In this document: one piece after another, positions 26,279 through 34,877 of the stretch
How the letters are laid out: each line of letters opens with the position of its first letter
Position numbering within the stretch: the stretch's first letter is position 1
Assembly (NCBI RefSeq): GCF_022347725.1
Contig: NZ_JAKRGB010000004.1
Span: 62,001 to 126,000 of the forward strand
Origin: Ruegeria sp. Ofav3-42
GTDB lineage: Bacteria > Pseudomonadota > Alphaproteobacteria > Rhodobacterales > Rhodobacteraceae
Reading direction: 5' to 3'
Length of the DNA stretch: 64,000 bases
The notes under the pieces: generated by a model
Databases searched by the model: none
What the model saw: only the letters and a program-made list of their open reading frames with translations
Told to the model about the DNA's origin: nothing
Translations under genes and position numbers: made by a program

Positions 26279-26875
26279 ATGCGCCAGTTGTTGTTAGTTG
26301 CTTTTCTCTTTTTGACCGGGTGCGGTGTAACGTCCCGCGGAAATACCGAGGCAGAGTACCTGCAAGAGATCGATAGGCTTTTGAATGCGGGTGACAACTG
26401 CGAAGTGTGGCGATACGTGGTGGCACGCCCTTTCGCCCTTACAGGTGACGACGAACTATCAAGGGAATTGCGCAGCTTCGTATGGAGATCTCGCAACGAA
26501 TGCGATCCCCGCAAGAATAACTTCTCAAACAGCACAAGAACCGGGCGTTCCGAAAAAGATAATGGGGCCGACAGCTTAAACAACAGTAGGCTCGAAGGCC
26601 TAATCGCGAGCGCCCAAGTTGGCGGAAACAGCTTCGACGAAGTTGACCGAGCGACGGACGCGCGAGGCGGCAAACGTTTCGGTGAAAGCGACGACAGCAA
26701 AGGCAAAGGCAAAGGTGCTGACAAGGGCAAAGGTAAGGGTAAGGGTAAGGGCGGTGACAAAGGTAAGGGTAAAGGGAAAGGGAAAGGGAAAGGGAAAGGG
26801 AAAGGTGAGGGCAAAGGCAAAGGGAAAGGTAGCGGCAAAGACAAAGACGATGACGATGACGATGACGATGACTAA
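26279..26875 (+). CDS. Lipoprotein with (Lys-Gly)n tail and poly-Asp end
   Basis: 198 residues. A lipoprotein signal MRQLLLVAFLFLTGC places the modified Cys at 15. Residues 16-138 form a polar domain with no family I recognise. From about 140 the chain is a Lys/Gly repeat (KGKGKG blocks) and ends in nine aspartates. The start 26279 has GGGG eight bases upstream; GTG 26255 would bury the signal. The gene stands alone between rutR and preA. A charge-split tail on an envelope lipoprotein could bind polymers or nucleic acid; no function can be assigned. Confidence 0.7.
   Translation: MRQLLLVAFLFLTGCGVTSRGNTEAEYLQEIDRLLNAGDNCEVWRYVVARPFALTGDDELSRELRSFVWRSRNECDPRKNNFSNSTRTGRSEKDNGADSLNNSRLEGLIASAQVGGNSFDEVDRATDARGGKRFGESDDSKGKGKGADKGKGKGKGKGGDKGKGKGKGKGKGKGKGEGKGKGKGSGKDKDDDDDDDDD
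26774..26800 (+). repeat. GGGAAA hexanucleotide microsatellite (G-quadruplex motif)
   Basis: Five GGG runs at 26774, 26780, 26786, 26792 and 26798 are each separated by AAA. They are inside a longer tract of GGTAAG/GGCAAA units that encodes the Lys-Gly tail. Four or more evenly spaced G-triplets fit the quadruplex rule, and the repeat is a likely site for slippage in steps of two residues. Confidence 0.85.
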
Positions 26876-27217
26876 GATACCGACGGTGGCGAAAACGGTG
26901 GCTGCCTAAAAGCTTGATATCTTATAGTACTCGTCTTCTGGCTTATGAGCGGCTCTGATCAAGCCCAGCTTTCTCGAGATCCTTCTCTCTTTCCACCAAA
27001 CACAAGGGATGTATCGGGCAGTTACCCCCGATGACTTATCTAAGTGCTCAGATGCGCAGGATTTTCCTTTTGGCCGCCATTTCCCGCCGGGCGAAAACTC
27101 ACCCTTTGGCTAAAGACAAATTCTAGTAGCGGGCTGTTGGGGGGCCTTTGCAGGGCAAACGTGCAGCTTTTCGTTTCGTAGAACGTACAATGTGTCAACG
27201 GAAGTGCGGTTCTCAAA
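26876..27217. other. Intergenic region without recognised gene
   Basis: Between the lipoprotein stop and the preA terminator. Only a 24-codon open frame (from 27052) is seen, without a ribosome site. No tRNA-like cloverleaf or conserved RNA was recognised. Confidence 0.4.
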
Positions 27218-27243
27218 AAAGGGCCCGCATTTGCCGGCCCTTT
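27218..27243 (-). terminator. Rho-independent terminator of preT-preA
   Basis: AAAGGGCC (27218-27225) pairs with GGCCCTTT (27236-27243) around a 10-base loop. On the minus strand the stem is followed by six T residues. It starts 20 bp beyond the preA stop. Confidence 0.85.
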
Positions 27244-27262
27244 GTTGCTTTTGCCAGTCGAC

Positions 27263-28567
27263 CTATTCGGCAGCTTTTGCCATCGGATTGTTTGGATGGG
27301 TTGTCCAGTTCGCATATTCCGGCTGTACTTCCCGTCCGGTGCGCGGATCGACCTCTCCTGCCTCCATCGGCACCATCGAGATACATCCGTCGACCGGACA
27401 CACATCCACGCACAGGTTACAGGCGACGCATTCGTCATCCATGACCTCGAACACCCGGTCATCGGACATCGAGATCGCTTGATGGCTTGTATCTTCACAC
27501 GCGGCATAGCAGCGGCCGCATTTGATGCACTGGTCCTTATCAATCTTGGCCTTCGCCACGTAGTTCAGATTCAGATACTGCCAGTCGGTGACGTTCGGAA
27601 CGGCCAGACCGACGATTTCCGAGACATCCTTGTAGCCCTTTTCGTCCATCCATTTGGACAGGCCGGCGGTCAGTTCGTCGATGATCTTGAACCCATAGGT
27701 CATCGCCGCGGTGCACACCTGAACGGTGCCACATCCCAGCGCCATAAACTCCGCCGCATCCCGCCATGTGGTCACGCCGCCGATACCTGAAATCGGCAGG
27801 CCATGCGTGGCTTGAGCCCGGGAAATCTCGGACACCATGGACAGAGCGATCGGTTTCACCGCGGGGCCGCAGTAGCCGCCATGGCTTCCTTTGCCATCAA
27901 TCGACGGTTCCGGGCTGAACGTGTCCAGATTGACGCTGGTAATCGAATTGATGGTATTGATCAGAGATACAGCATCCGCACCACCGTTCCTGGCGGCCTC
28001 GGCTGGCTTGCGAATGTCGGTGATGTTCGGCGTCAATTTCACGATGACCGGGCGGTCATAGTATTGCTTGCACCAACGGGTCACCATCTCGATATATTCC
28101 GGCACCTGCCCCACGGCCGAACCCATGCCGCGCTCGCTCATCCCGTGCGGACAGCCAAAGTTCAGTTCGATCCCATCGGCGCCGGTTTCAGCGACGCGCG
28201 GCAGGATGGCTTTCCATGCCTCTTCCTCGCACGGCACCATGATCGAGGCGATCAGTGCACGATCCGGGTAGTCAGCCTTGACCCGCGCCATCTCCTCGAG
28301 GTTCACCTCAAGCGGTCGGTCCGTGATGAGTTCGATGTTGTTGAGACCCAGCAACCGACGGTCAGCACCGTAAATTGCCCCATAGCGTGGGCCATTAACG
28401 TTTACGACCGGCGGCCCTTCCGACCCCAGCGTTTTCCAAACAACTCCACCCCATCCGGCCTCGAATGCGCGGCGCACATTGTATTCCTTGTCCGTCGGCG
28501 GCGCGGATGCCAGCCAGTACGGGTTCGGGCTTTCTATCCCAAGAAAGTTTGTCTTCAAATCAGCCAT
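27263..28567 (-). CDS. preA: NAD-dependent dihydropyrimidine dehydrogenase subunit PreA
   Basis: 434 residues. A TIM-barrel FMN domain like dihydroorotate dehydrogenase opens with FLGIESPNPYWLASAPPTD; LNFGCPHGMSERGMGSAVGQ holds the active-site Cys region. Two C-terminal 4Fe-4S motifs follow (CIKCGRCYAAC, CVACNLCVDVCPVDGC). With PreT it reduces uracil or thymine to the dihydro form, step one of reductive pyrimidine breakdown. It lies 70 bp after preT and ends at a strong terminator. Confidence 0.95.
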   Translation of the reverse strand: MADLKTNFLGIESPNPYWLASAPPTDKEYNVRRAFEAGWGGVVWKTLGSEGPPVVNVNGPRYGAIYGADRRLLGLNNIELITDRPLEVNLEEMARVKADYPDRALIASIMVPCEEEAWKAILPRVAETGADGIELNFGCPHGMSERGMGSAVGQVPEYIEMVTRWCKQYYDRPVIVKLTPNITDIRKPAEAARNGGADAVSLINTINSITSVNLDTFSPEPSIDGKGSHGGYCGPAVKPIALSMVSEISRAQATHGLPISGIGGVTTWRDAAEFMALGCGTVQVCTAAMTYGFKIIDELTAGLSKWMDEKGYKDVSEIVGLAVPNVTDWQYLNLNYVAKAKIDKDQCIKCGRCYAACEDTSHQAISMSDDRVFEVMDDECVACNLCVDVCPVDGCISMVPMEAGEVDPRTGREVQPEYANWTTHPNNPMAKAAE

Positions 28568-28637
28568 TTATCCGGCCTCCCTGATGCAACTCGGCATCTT
28601 CATCTTTTTACAAATACTCACTGTTCGACGCCTGCCG

Positions 28638-29972
28638 TCATGCGGTCAGGCTTGCGTGAATATCCATCGCGGCATCGCGGCCTTCGGCCACAGCTGTCAC
28701 TGTCAGGTCTTCGCCACCCGCGGCGCAGTCGCCCCCAGCCCAGACCCCAGCCATCGACGTGCGTCCAGCCTCACTCACGGCAATCTTGTTGCCATCCAGC
28801 TTCAGCCCATCGGGCGCGCCATCCAGCTTTTGTCCGATTGCCTTGAGCACCTGATCTGCTGGCACGCGGATCATCTCTCCGGTACCGGAAAGCTGGCCGT
28901 CATGGCTGGAAGTATACTCCAATTCGATCTCGGCCGCTGCCCCGTTTCCATGAACGGCCACGGGCTGCACGTTGGTCATGATCTTGACGCCGTGCGAGGA
29001 AGCGAGATCCTGCTCATATCGGCTGGCTCCCATGGCATCCCGGCCGCGACGGTAGGCGATCGTTACATGTTCAGCGCCCAGCAGTTTCGACTTTACCGCA
29101 GCGTCCACCGCGGTCATGCCGCCGCCGATCACGACCACGTTTCGTCCAACCGGAAGATTTGCCAGATCAGACGCCTGACGGACGTCCGAGATGAAGTCGA
29201 CCGCGAAGCGGACACCGTCCAGATCAGCCCCCTGCGCCCGCAGAGCGTTCACCCCGGTCAGTCCAATGGACAGGAACACGGCATCGTAGTTTTGAACCAG
29301 TCCGTCCAGTGAAATGCTCTCGCCCAGCACAGAACCCGTTTCGATTGAGATCCCGCCGATTTTCAGCAACCAGTCGACCTCGGCCTGGGCAAAGTCGTTT
29401 GTCGATTTATACGCAGCGATCCCGTATTCGTTCAGACCGCCAGGTTTGGGACGGCTTTCGTGGATCACCACGTCATGACCAAGCATCGCCAGCCGGTGCG
29501 CGCACGCCAGTCCTGCAGGCCCTGCCCCGATTACGGCAACCGTTTTGCCCGTGGGCGCAGCCCGTTCAAACGGATGATCCCCTGCAACCATGACACTGTC
29601 TGTCGCGTAGCGCTGCAGACGACCGATCTCAACGGGCTGGCCTTCGGCAGTTTCGCGCACACAGGATTCTTCGCACAGTGTCTCGGTGGGACAAACGCGG
29701 GCGCACATGCCGCCCAGAATGTTCTGCGCCAGAATGGTCTCACCCGCAGCTTCAGGTTGGCCAGCCTGTATCTGCCGCATAAACAGCGGAATATCGATGT
29801 CCGTTGGACAAGCCGTCACACATGGCGCGTCGTAACAAAAATAACACCGATCTGCTGCCACGGCGGCCTCATGCGGGGCCAGTGGCGGATGCAGATCCGT
29901 GAAATTCGAGGTCAGCTCATCGCTGGACAGCCGCCCGGAGACAATGCCGGAGGCAATCTGGCCCTGTGCCAT
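28638..29972 (-). CDS. preT: NAD(P)-dependent oxidoreductase subunit PreT
   Basis: 444 residues. N-terminal Fe-S-binding helical domain (CYFCYDAPCVTACPTDIDIP, CARVCPTETLCEESCVR) as in glutamate synthase small subunits. FAD site VAVIGAGPAGLACAHRLA and a second nucleotide site VVVIGGGMTAVDAA follow. It passes electrons from NADH to PreA. ATG 29972 follows AGGGAG; the in-frame ATG at 30020 is further from any ribosome site. Two RutR-like sites lie 57-89 bp upstream. Confidence 0.93.
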   Translation of the reverse strand: MAQGQIASGIVSGRLSSDELTSNFTDLHPPLAPHEAAVAADRCYFCYDAPCVTACPTDIDIPLFMRQIQAGQPEAAGETILAQNILGGMCARVCPTETLCEESCVRETAEGQPVEIGRLQRYATDSVMVAGDHPFERAAPTGKTVAVIGAGPAGLACAHRLAMLGHDVVIHESRPKPGGLNEYGIAAYKSTNDFAQAEVDWLLKIGGISIETGSVLGESISLDGLVQNYDAVFLSIGLTGVNALRAQGADLDGVRFAVDFISDVRQASDLANLPVGRNVVVIGGGMTAVDAAVKSKLLGAEHVTIAYRRGRDAMGASRYEQDLASSHGVKIMTNVQPVAVHGNGAAAEIELEYTSSHDGQLSGTGEMIRVPADQVLKAIGQKLDGAPDGLKLDGNKIAVSEAGRTSMAGVWAGGDCAAGGEDLTVTAVAEGRDAAMDIHASLTA

Positions 29973-30028
29973 CACTCTACTCCCTGTAGATATGTTCGTT
30001 ATGACCTCAGCTTGCCACAATCTGATTT

Positions 30029-30061
30029 TTTATCAATTGGTAAAATTTGCCAAATGGTCAA
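30029..30061. promoter_or_regulatory. Two tandem RutR-like operators upstream of preT
   Basis: Site A (30046-30061): TTTGCCA-AA-TGGTCAA, with a perfect right half and 5 of 7 matches on the left to TTGACCANNTGGTCAA. Site B (30029-30044): TTTATCA-AT-TGGTAAA, 11 of 14 matches. The sites are 17 bp apart centre to centre. On the minus strand the complement of site A includes TTGACC, a possible -35 box for preT. Together they suggest cooperative RutR control of preTA. Confidence 0.65.
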
Positions 30062-30133
30062 AAAAATCAAAAATCCGGGTTTCGAAGTACGATTTTCTGC
30101 AGGTTTTGCCTGTTTTTCATGCAGATGGATTAT

Positions 30134-30766
30134 TCAGATCATCTCGGACAAGTGACCGGATTTAACCCAAACACGCGCGCCTGAAGGCCCAGCGACGACG
30201 TTGGACTGCGTTTCCGGTGGCAGTCTCAGCCAATCCCAGGTCGAAAACTCTTCACCGGATTCTTGAAACCCGCCCTCGATCACGAACAATTCCAAACCCT
30301 GGGATGCATCCAGATCCAGCTTCTCACCAGGTGCCAAGTTTAGGACACGGACCTCTTCACGTTCGTCCTTAAAAAGTCGAACCGTGCCCTCACCATCGAT
30401 CGAACGGCGCAGTTCGGTCCGATCTTCAGGGTCGAACTGGTGCAATTTCACCAGAATCGTCGCCCCCTCTTTAGCCGAAGGTGTATGCGATGAGGTCGGC
30501 GGGTTTCGAACATAGCTACCGACCGGGAAATCTCCGGTTTCGTCCTGAAACACACCGTCCAAAACCAGATATTCTTCTCCGCCGTCATGCGTATGTGGGG
30601 CAAAAGCGCTGCCCGGAGCGAAGCGAACGATGGTTGTCGCGCGAGCCACCTCCTCACCAATGCGATCCAGCATCTTGCGCTCGATCCCGGCTGCGGGTGA
30701 AGCCACCCATTCGTTCTGATCGAAATGAACCGCGACGCGTTTGGTGAAATCTGCGTTGACCCTCAT
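30134..30766 (-). CDS. Cupin-domain protein (ChrR-like cupin)
   Basis: 210 residues from ATG 30766, which follows AGGAG. The first cupin motif is FAPHTHDGGEEYLVLDG, with H-x-H and E as metal ligands, then GSYVRNPPTSSH. A second half (LDLDASQGLELFVIEGG, WLRLP) looks like another degenerate cupin barrel. It resembles the cupin part of ChrR anti-sigma factors, but no zinc-binding ASD domain or sigma-factor gene is present. A metal-dependent enzyme or sensor is possible. It is next to, but probably not part of, the preTA operon. Confidence 0.8.
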   Translation of the reverse strand: MRVNADFTKRVAVHFDQNEWVASPAAGIERKMLDRIGEEVARATTIVRFAPGSAFAPHTHDGGEEYLVLDGVFQDETGDFPVGSYVRNPPTSSHTPSAKEGATILVKLHQFDPEDRTELRRSIDGEGTVRLFKDEREEVRVLNLAPGEKLDLDASQGLELFVIEGGFQESGEEFSTWDWLRLPPETQSNVVAGPSGARVWVKSGHLSEMI

Positions 30767-30938
30767 GAGGATTCTCCTGTCTCGCCACCTCAGCATTACA
30801 TGGGCGCGAATCCGACGTTTTCAAATTTTGCCGGACGATCCCCGTTCGCATCTGGTTTTAGAGGCATCTGCTGCGTACTGTAGGCCGGACAGAATCCGAG
30901 CAGTGCCGGACAACGGCCAAATACCCGAAAGAAATCCG

Positions 30939-31934
30939 ATGCAGGCCAACCCACCGAAATTCAACATTGTCATCATCGGACAAAACAACCGGCTTCAATA
31001 CGAGGCGCTGCTGTTCGCGGCCTCGCTGCGCCACAGTTCACCGAATTTCTCTGGTCGCCTCTTTGTCGCAGTACCTCAGCCCGGGCCACGCTGGCCGCAG
31101 GACCCCAGTATCCAGGACGAGGATGTCCTGAAAGCCCTGCGTCAGCTGGATGTCGAATTCCTGCCTTTCGAAAACCATTTCTTTGGCAGCAGCTATCCTT
31201 GTGGCAACAAGATCGAAGCCCTGCAGGCCATGCCCAAAGGCGAGCCGTTTGTGTTTTTCGACAGCGACACGCTGATCACCGGTGATCTAAACACCGTCCC
31301 CTTCGATTTTGACCGCCCCGGTGCATCGCTGAAGGTCGAGGGAACCTGGCCTAAGCCGACACTCTACGGTCCCGGATTTGATGGCATCTGGAACGCCTTG
31401 TATCGCCGGTTCGGGTTGGATTTTGAAAGCTCGCTGGATACCAGCCAACCGGTGGACTACTGGCGGCGCTACCTGTACTTCAACGCAGGATTTTTCTTCT
31501 ATTCCTGCCCGCACACGTTTGGGGAACGCTTTCTGGATTATGCCCGCACGATCCGGGATGGGGATATTCCGGAACTGGCAGGCCAAAACCTTGATCCGTG
31601 GCTGGATCAGGCTGCATTGCCACTGGTGATCCATTCCTTTGGTGGTGGTCGGGATGCCCTGCCCTCGGGTCTTCTGGATGGGTCGGTCAGCTGTCACTAT
31701 CGGTTGTTCCCCCTGCTTTACGCCCGTGAAAACGATCACGTTGTCGAAGTGCTGGAAACCGTTGTGGCACCAAACCGGGTCAAGAAAGTGCTCAAGGGCT
31801 ATGACCCGATCAAGAAGCTGGTGATCCAGCGCAAGGGTCACAAAATCCGGGATATGTTCGACCGCGAAAACCTGCCGCAGCGCGAGCAGGTCATTCGCAA
31901 TCAGATCCGCAGTAACGGCCTTTGGATGCGCTGA
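30939..31934 (+). CDS. Glycosyltransferase-like protein with DxD motif
   Basis: 331 residues. FNIVIIGQNNRLQYEALLFAASL resembles the nucleotide-sugar-binding start of GT-A enzymes (short form NIVIIGQNNRLQYEALL). FVFFDSDTLIT carries the DxD metal motif near residue 107. There is no signal or membrane segment. The donor and acceptor are unknown. A long upstream extension to 30741 is not family-like and is dropped. It overlaps no neighbour and precedes metY by 74 bp. Confidence 0.65.
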   Translation: MQANPPKFNIVIIGQNNRLQYEALLFAASLRHSSPNFSGRLFVAVPQPGPRWPQDPSIQDEDVLKALRQLDVEFLPFENHFFGSSYPCGNKIEALQAMPKGEPFVFFDSDTLITGDLNTVPFDFDRPGASLKVEGTWPKPTLYGPGFDGIWNALYRRFGLDFESSLDTSQPVDYWRRYLYFNAGFFFYSCPHTFGERFLDYARTIRDGDIPELAGQNLDPWLDQAALPLVIHSFGGGRDALPSGLLDGSVSCHYRLFPLLYARENDHVVEVLETVVAPNRVKKVLKGYDPIKKLVIQRKGHKIRDMFDRENLPQREQVIRNQIRSNGLWMR

Positions 31935-32008
31935 CAGGATTGTTGTGCGCGCGAGCCCAATCGCCTAGAGATTCAGCAACGCATATATATCAACAGGAGA
32001 ATTCCAAG

Positions 32009-33301
32009 ATGTCTGACGGCCCCACCTACGGTTTTGATACGCTTCAAATTCACGCGGGCGCCCGGCCCGACCCGGCAACTGGCGCACGTCAGACACCTAT
32101 CTACCAGACCACAGCCTATGTATTCCGCGACGCCGATCACGCGGCCGCCCTGTTCAACCTGCAAGAGGTCGGCTTCATTTATTCCCGTCTGACCAACCCG
32201 ACGGTGGCCGTACTGCAGGAACGCATCGCCACATTGGAAGGTGGCGTTGGCGCCGTTTGCTGTTCCTCGGGCCATGCGGCGCAAATCATGGCTCTGTTCC
32301 CGCTGATGGGTCCGGGCTGCAACGTTGTGGCCTCGACGCGTCTGTACGGCGGTACGGTCACCCAGTTCAACCAGACCATCAAACGCTTTGGCTGGTCTGC
32401 GAAATTCGTCGACACCGATGATCTGGACGCGGTGAAAGACGCCATCGACGAAAACACCCGCGCGGTATTCTGTGAATCCATTGCCAACCCCGGCGGCTAT
32501 GTCACCGATATCCGTGCGATGGCTGACATTGCAGATGCGGCGGGTATTCCGTTGATCGTCGACAACACCTCGGCCACACCTTACCTGTGCCGCCCCATCG
32601 AACAGGGTGCGACGCTGGTGGTGCACTCAACCACAAAGTACCTGACCGGTAACGGGACCGTCACCGGCGGCTGCATCGTGGATTCGGGCAAATTCGATTG
32701 GTCGGCCAACGACAAGTTCCCCTCACTGAGCGAACCGGAACAGGCCTATCACGGCCTGAAATTCCATGAGACCTTCGGCCCGCTGGCCTTCACTTTCCAC
32801 GGTATTGCCATCGGCCTGCGCGATCTGGGCATGACGATGAATCCGCAGGCGGCGCATTACACGCTGCTGGGGATCGAGACCTTGTCCTTGCGGATGGAGC
32901 GTCACGTCGAAAACGCACAGAAGATTGCGGCCTGGCTCGAGGCGGATGACCGCGTGGAATACGTCACTTATGCCGGACTACCCTCCTCGCCCTACCACGA
33001 CCGGGTCAAGGCGCAATACAAGAAGGGCGCGGGCGCGCTGTTCACCTTCGCGGTCAAAGGCGGCTATGACGCTTGCATCAAACTGGTCAACGCGTTGGAA
33101 ATCTTTAGCCATGTGGCCAATCTGGGCGACGCGCGATCGTTGATCATCCACTCGGCCTCGACCACGCACCGTCAGCTGACACCCGAACAGCAAGAGGCAG
33201 CAGGCGCTGGCCCGAACGTTGTGCGCTTGTCCATTGGCATCGAAGACGCGGACGACCTGATCGCTGATCTGGATCAGGCGTTGGCCAAAGCGTCGGCCTG
33301 A
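32009..33301 (+). CDS. metY: O-acetylhomoserine (thiol)-lyase / aminocarboxypropyltransferase
   Basis: 430 residues of the Cys/Met metabolism PLP family. The PLP lysine is K210 in HSTTKYLTGNGT; the phosphate-binding SSGHAAQ and IVDNTSATP precede it. The enzyme makes homocysteine (or methionine) from O-acetylhomoserine and sulfide or methanethiol. ATG 32009 has AGGAG upstream. The leader (31935-32008) shows no SAM-II-like fold. The GNAT gene begins 3 bp after its stop, so they are co-transcribed. Confidence 0.93.
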   Translation: MSDGPTYGFDTLQIHAGARPDPATGARQTPIYQTTAYVFRDADHAAALFNLQEVGFIYSRLTNPTVAVLQERIATLEGGVGAVCCSSGHAAQIMALFPLMGPGCNVVASTRLYGGTVTQFNQTIKRFGWSAKFVDTDDLDAVKDAIDENTRAVFCESIANPGGYVTDIRAMADIADAAGIPLIVDNTSATPYLCRPIEQGATLVVHSTTKYLTGNGTVTGGCIVDSGKFDWSANDKFPSLSEPEQAYHGLKFHETFGPLAFTFHGIAIGLRDLGMTMNPQAAHYTLLGIETLSLRMERHVENAQKIAAWLEADDRVEYVTYAGLPSSPYHDRVKAQYKKGAGALFTFAVKGGYDACIKLVNALEIFSHVANLGDARSLIIHSASTTHRQLTPEQQEAAGAGPNVVRLSIGIEDADDLIADLDQALAKASA

Positions 33302-33304
33302 CAG

Positions 33305-34015
33305 ATGAGCGGGCACGACACCAACGAACTGGGCCAACCCGTCGGACTGTCGGTGTCAGGCGACTTCCCTCGCCCGACCCCGCCTTATACGCCGATGGAA
33401 GGCCGCTATTGTTCTGTCGTGCCGCTGGACGTGAACCGGCACGCGCCCGGATTGTTCCGGGCGTTTGCCAACGACACCGATGGCCACAACTGGACCTACC
33501 TGCCCTATGGGCCATTCGACAGTGAACCGGCGTTCGAGGATTGGGCGCGGGCAACCTGTATGGACGCCGATCCGATGTTTCACACGGTGCTGGACAGCAA
33601 TGAAACACCGGTTGGTATGGCCTCATTCCTGCGGATTGAACCTGCGGCGGGTGTGATTGAGGTAGGACACATCCACTTCTCGCCCCTGCTGCAACGCAAG
33701 CCGCAATCGACCGAGACCATGTTCCTGATGATGCGTCGTGTATTCGATGAGCTGGGATATCGTCGCTATGAATGGAAATGCGATGCGCTGAACGCGCCGT
33801 CATGCCGGGCGGCCGAGCGGTTGGGATTTACCTACGAAGGCACATTCCGACAGGCCACCCACTACAAAGGCCGCAACCGGGACACGGCGTGGTATTCCAT
33901 CATCGACAGCGAGTGGCCCCGCATCCGCAGCGCCTTTGGGGCGTGGCTGTCGCCAGACAACTTCGATCAAACGGGCCAACAACGACAACCGCTGATGGCC
34001 CGCGCAGGTTCTTGA
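33305..34015 (+). CDS. GNAT family N-acetyltransferase (RimJ/RimL-like)
   Basis: 236 residues. RYCSVVPLDVNRHAPGLFRAF, then EPAAGVIEVGHIHFSPLLQRKP and CDALNAPSCRAAERLGFTYEGTFRQ are the RimJ/RimL-type acetyl-CoA-binding blocks. It probably acetylates an amino group of a protein or small molecule. It starts immediately after metY and ends 2 bp from the convergent SIMPL gene. The substrate is unknown. Confidence 0.88.
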   Translation: MSGHDTNELGQPVGLSVSGDFPRPTPPYTPMEGRYCSVVPLDVNRHAPGLFRAFANDTDGHNWTYLPYGPFDSEPAFEDWARATCMDADPMFHTVLDSNETPVGMASFLRIEPAAGVIEVGHIHFSPLLQRKPQSTETMFLMMRRVFDELGYRRYEWKCDALNAPSCRAAERLGFTYEGTFRQATHYKGRNRDTAWYSIIDSEWPRIRSAFGAWLSPDNFDQTGQQRQPLMARAGS

Positions 34016-34017
34016 GG

Positions 34018-34713
34018 TCACTCAGAGATTTCGAATTCCATTGTCACGGTGACCGAGACGGAAACCTCGCCGCCAGCGACCGGTACGCCACCTGCATCCG
34101 CGGCACTGAACTCACGCATCATAGCAACGGGACGAACACCGCCGACCTGTTCGCTGATCTCTTGAACCGGACCAAGCGTCACGTTTGCCGCCTGCGCAAG
34201 CTGCTCGGCCTTGGCCGTCGCTTCACCAACGGCATTGGCCCGCGCCTTCGCTTCCAGCGGCTTGGGGTCCTGCACACCAAAGCTCAGCCCGCCAAAGTCA
34301 TTGGCGCCGTCCTGGATAACCGCGTCCATGATCGTTCCAAGCTGCGACAGGTCACGAACGCGGACGAAAACGCGATTCGACGCGACAAAGCCTGAAATCT
34401 CCGGTCGATCTCCGGTCGAGCTGTTCCGGTTGTTCCAAACCGGCGACAAGGACACATCACGCGTCTGCACGTCGCGCGTTTCGATCCCAAGCTCTTGCAG
34501 GCGATTCAGTACCTGCGCCACAGCGTCTGACGTGGCTTTCATGGCGTTCGACGCCTGCGCGTCCTCATTGGTGACGCCAAGCGTGATGGTCGCCATGTCG
34601 GGCGCGGCCTGCACGGTTCCCGCCGCGTCAACTGTGATGCGACGTTCTTCCGCATGGGCGAGGCCAGCCACCGACATCGACAATACTGCGGCCAGAAAAG
34701 CGATTTTATTCAA
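34018..34713 (-). CDS. SIMPL domain-containing periplasmic protein
   Basis: 231 residues from a TTG start at 34713, preceded by GGAGGGA at good spacing. From here the product begins with a clean signal peptide (NKIAFLAAVLSMSVAGLAHA). The ATG at 34770 would add 19 residues before it. The rest is a DUF541/SIMPL domain: GTVQAAPDMATITLGV, then VQTRDVSLSPVW and ISGFVASNRVFVRVRDL. Family members sit in the periplasm and are linked to oxidative-stress tolerance, with unclear mechanism. Confidence 0.88.
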   Translation of the reverse strand: MNKIAFLAAVLSMSVAGLAHAEERRITVDAAGTVQAAPDMATITLGVTNEDAQASNAMKATSDAVAQVLNRLQELGIETRDVQTRDVSLSPVWNNRNSSTGDRPEISGFVASNRVFVRVRDLSQLGTIMDAVIQDGANDFGGLSFGVQDPKPLEAKARANAVGEATAKAEQLAQAANVTLGPVQEISEQVGGVRPVAMMREFSAADAGGVPVAGGEVSVSVTVTMEFEISE

Positions 34714-34877
34714 GGTCTTCCCTCCGATATGCTTTGCCCCAACATGGGGTGGCGGTGGTCTGCCGAACAAGGGGAAAGACCGGCTTTTTCTTTCCCTCGG
34801 CGGGATCCTGCTTTAATGTCACTCTGCGAACGAACAGTCGTTTGCACAGATGCTGACAATTATGGTTCTTCCGGATT

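Noticed and set aside
26206..26844. Minus-strand Pro/Leu/Ser repeat reading frame
   Set aside because: It is the complement of the Lys-Gly coding repeat; it has no ribosome site, and the plus strand carries a lipobox and good start.
26690..26845. CRISPR-like repetition
   Set aside because: Repeats are 6-base units without spacers; it is a coding microsatellite.
31935..32008. SAM-II type riboswitch ahead of metY
   Set aside because: The leader is only 74 bp and lacks the conserved stem and pseudoknot segments.
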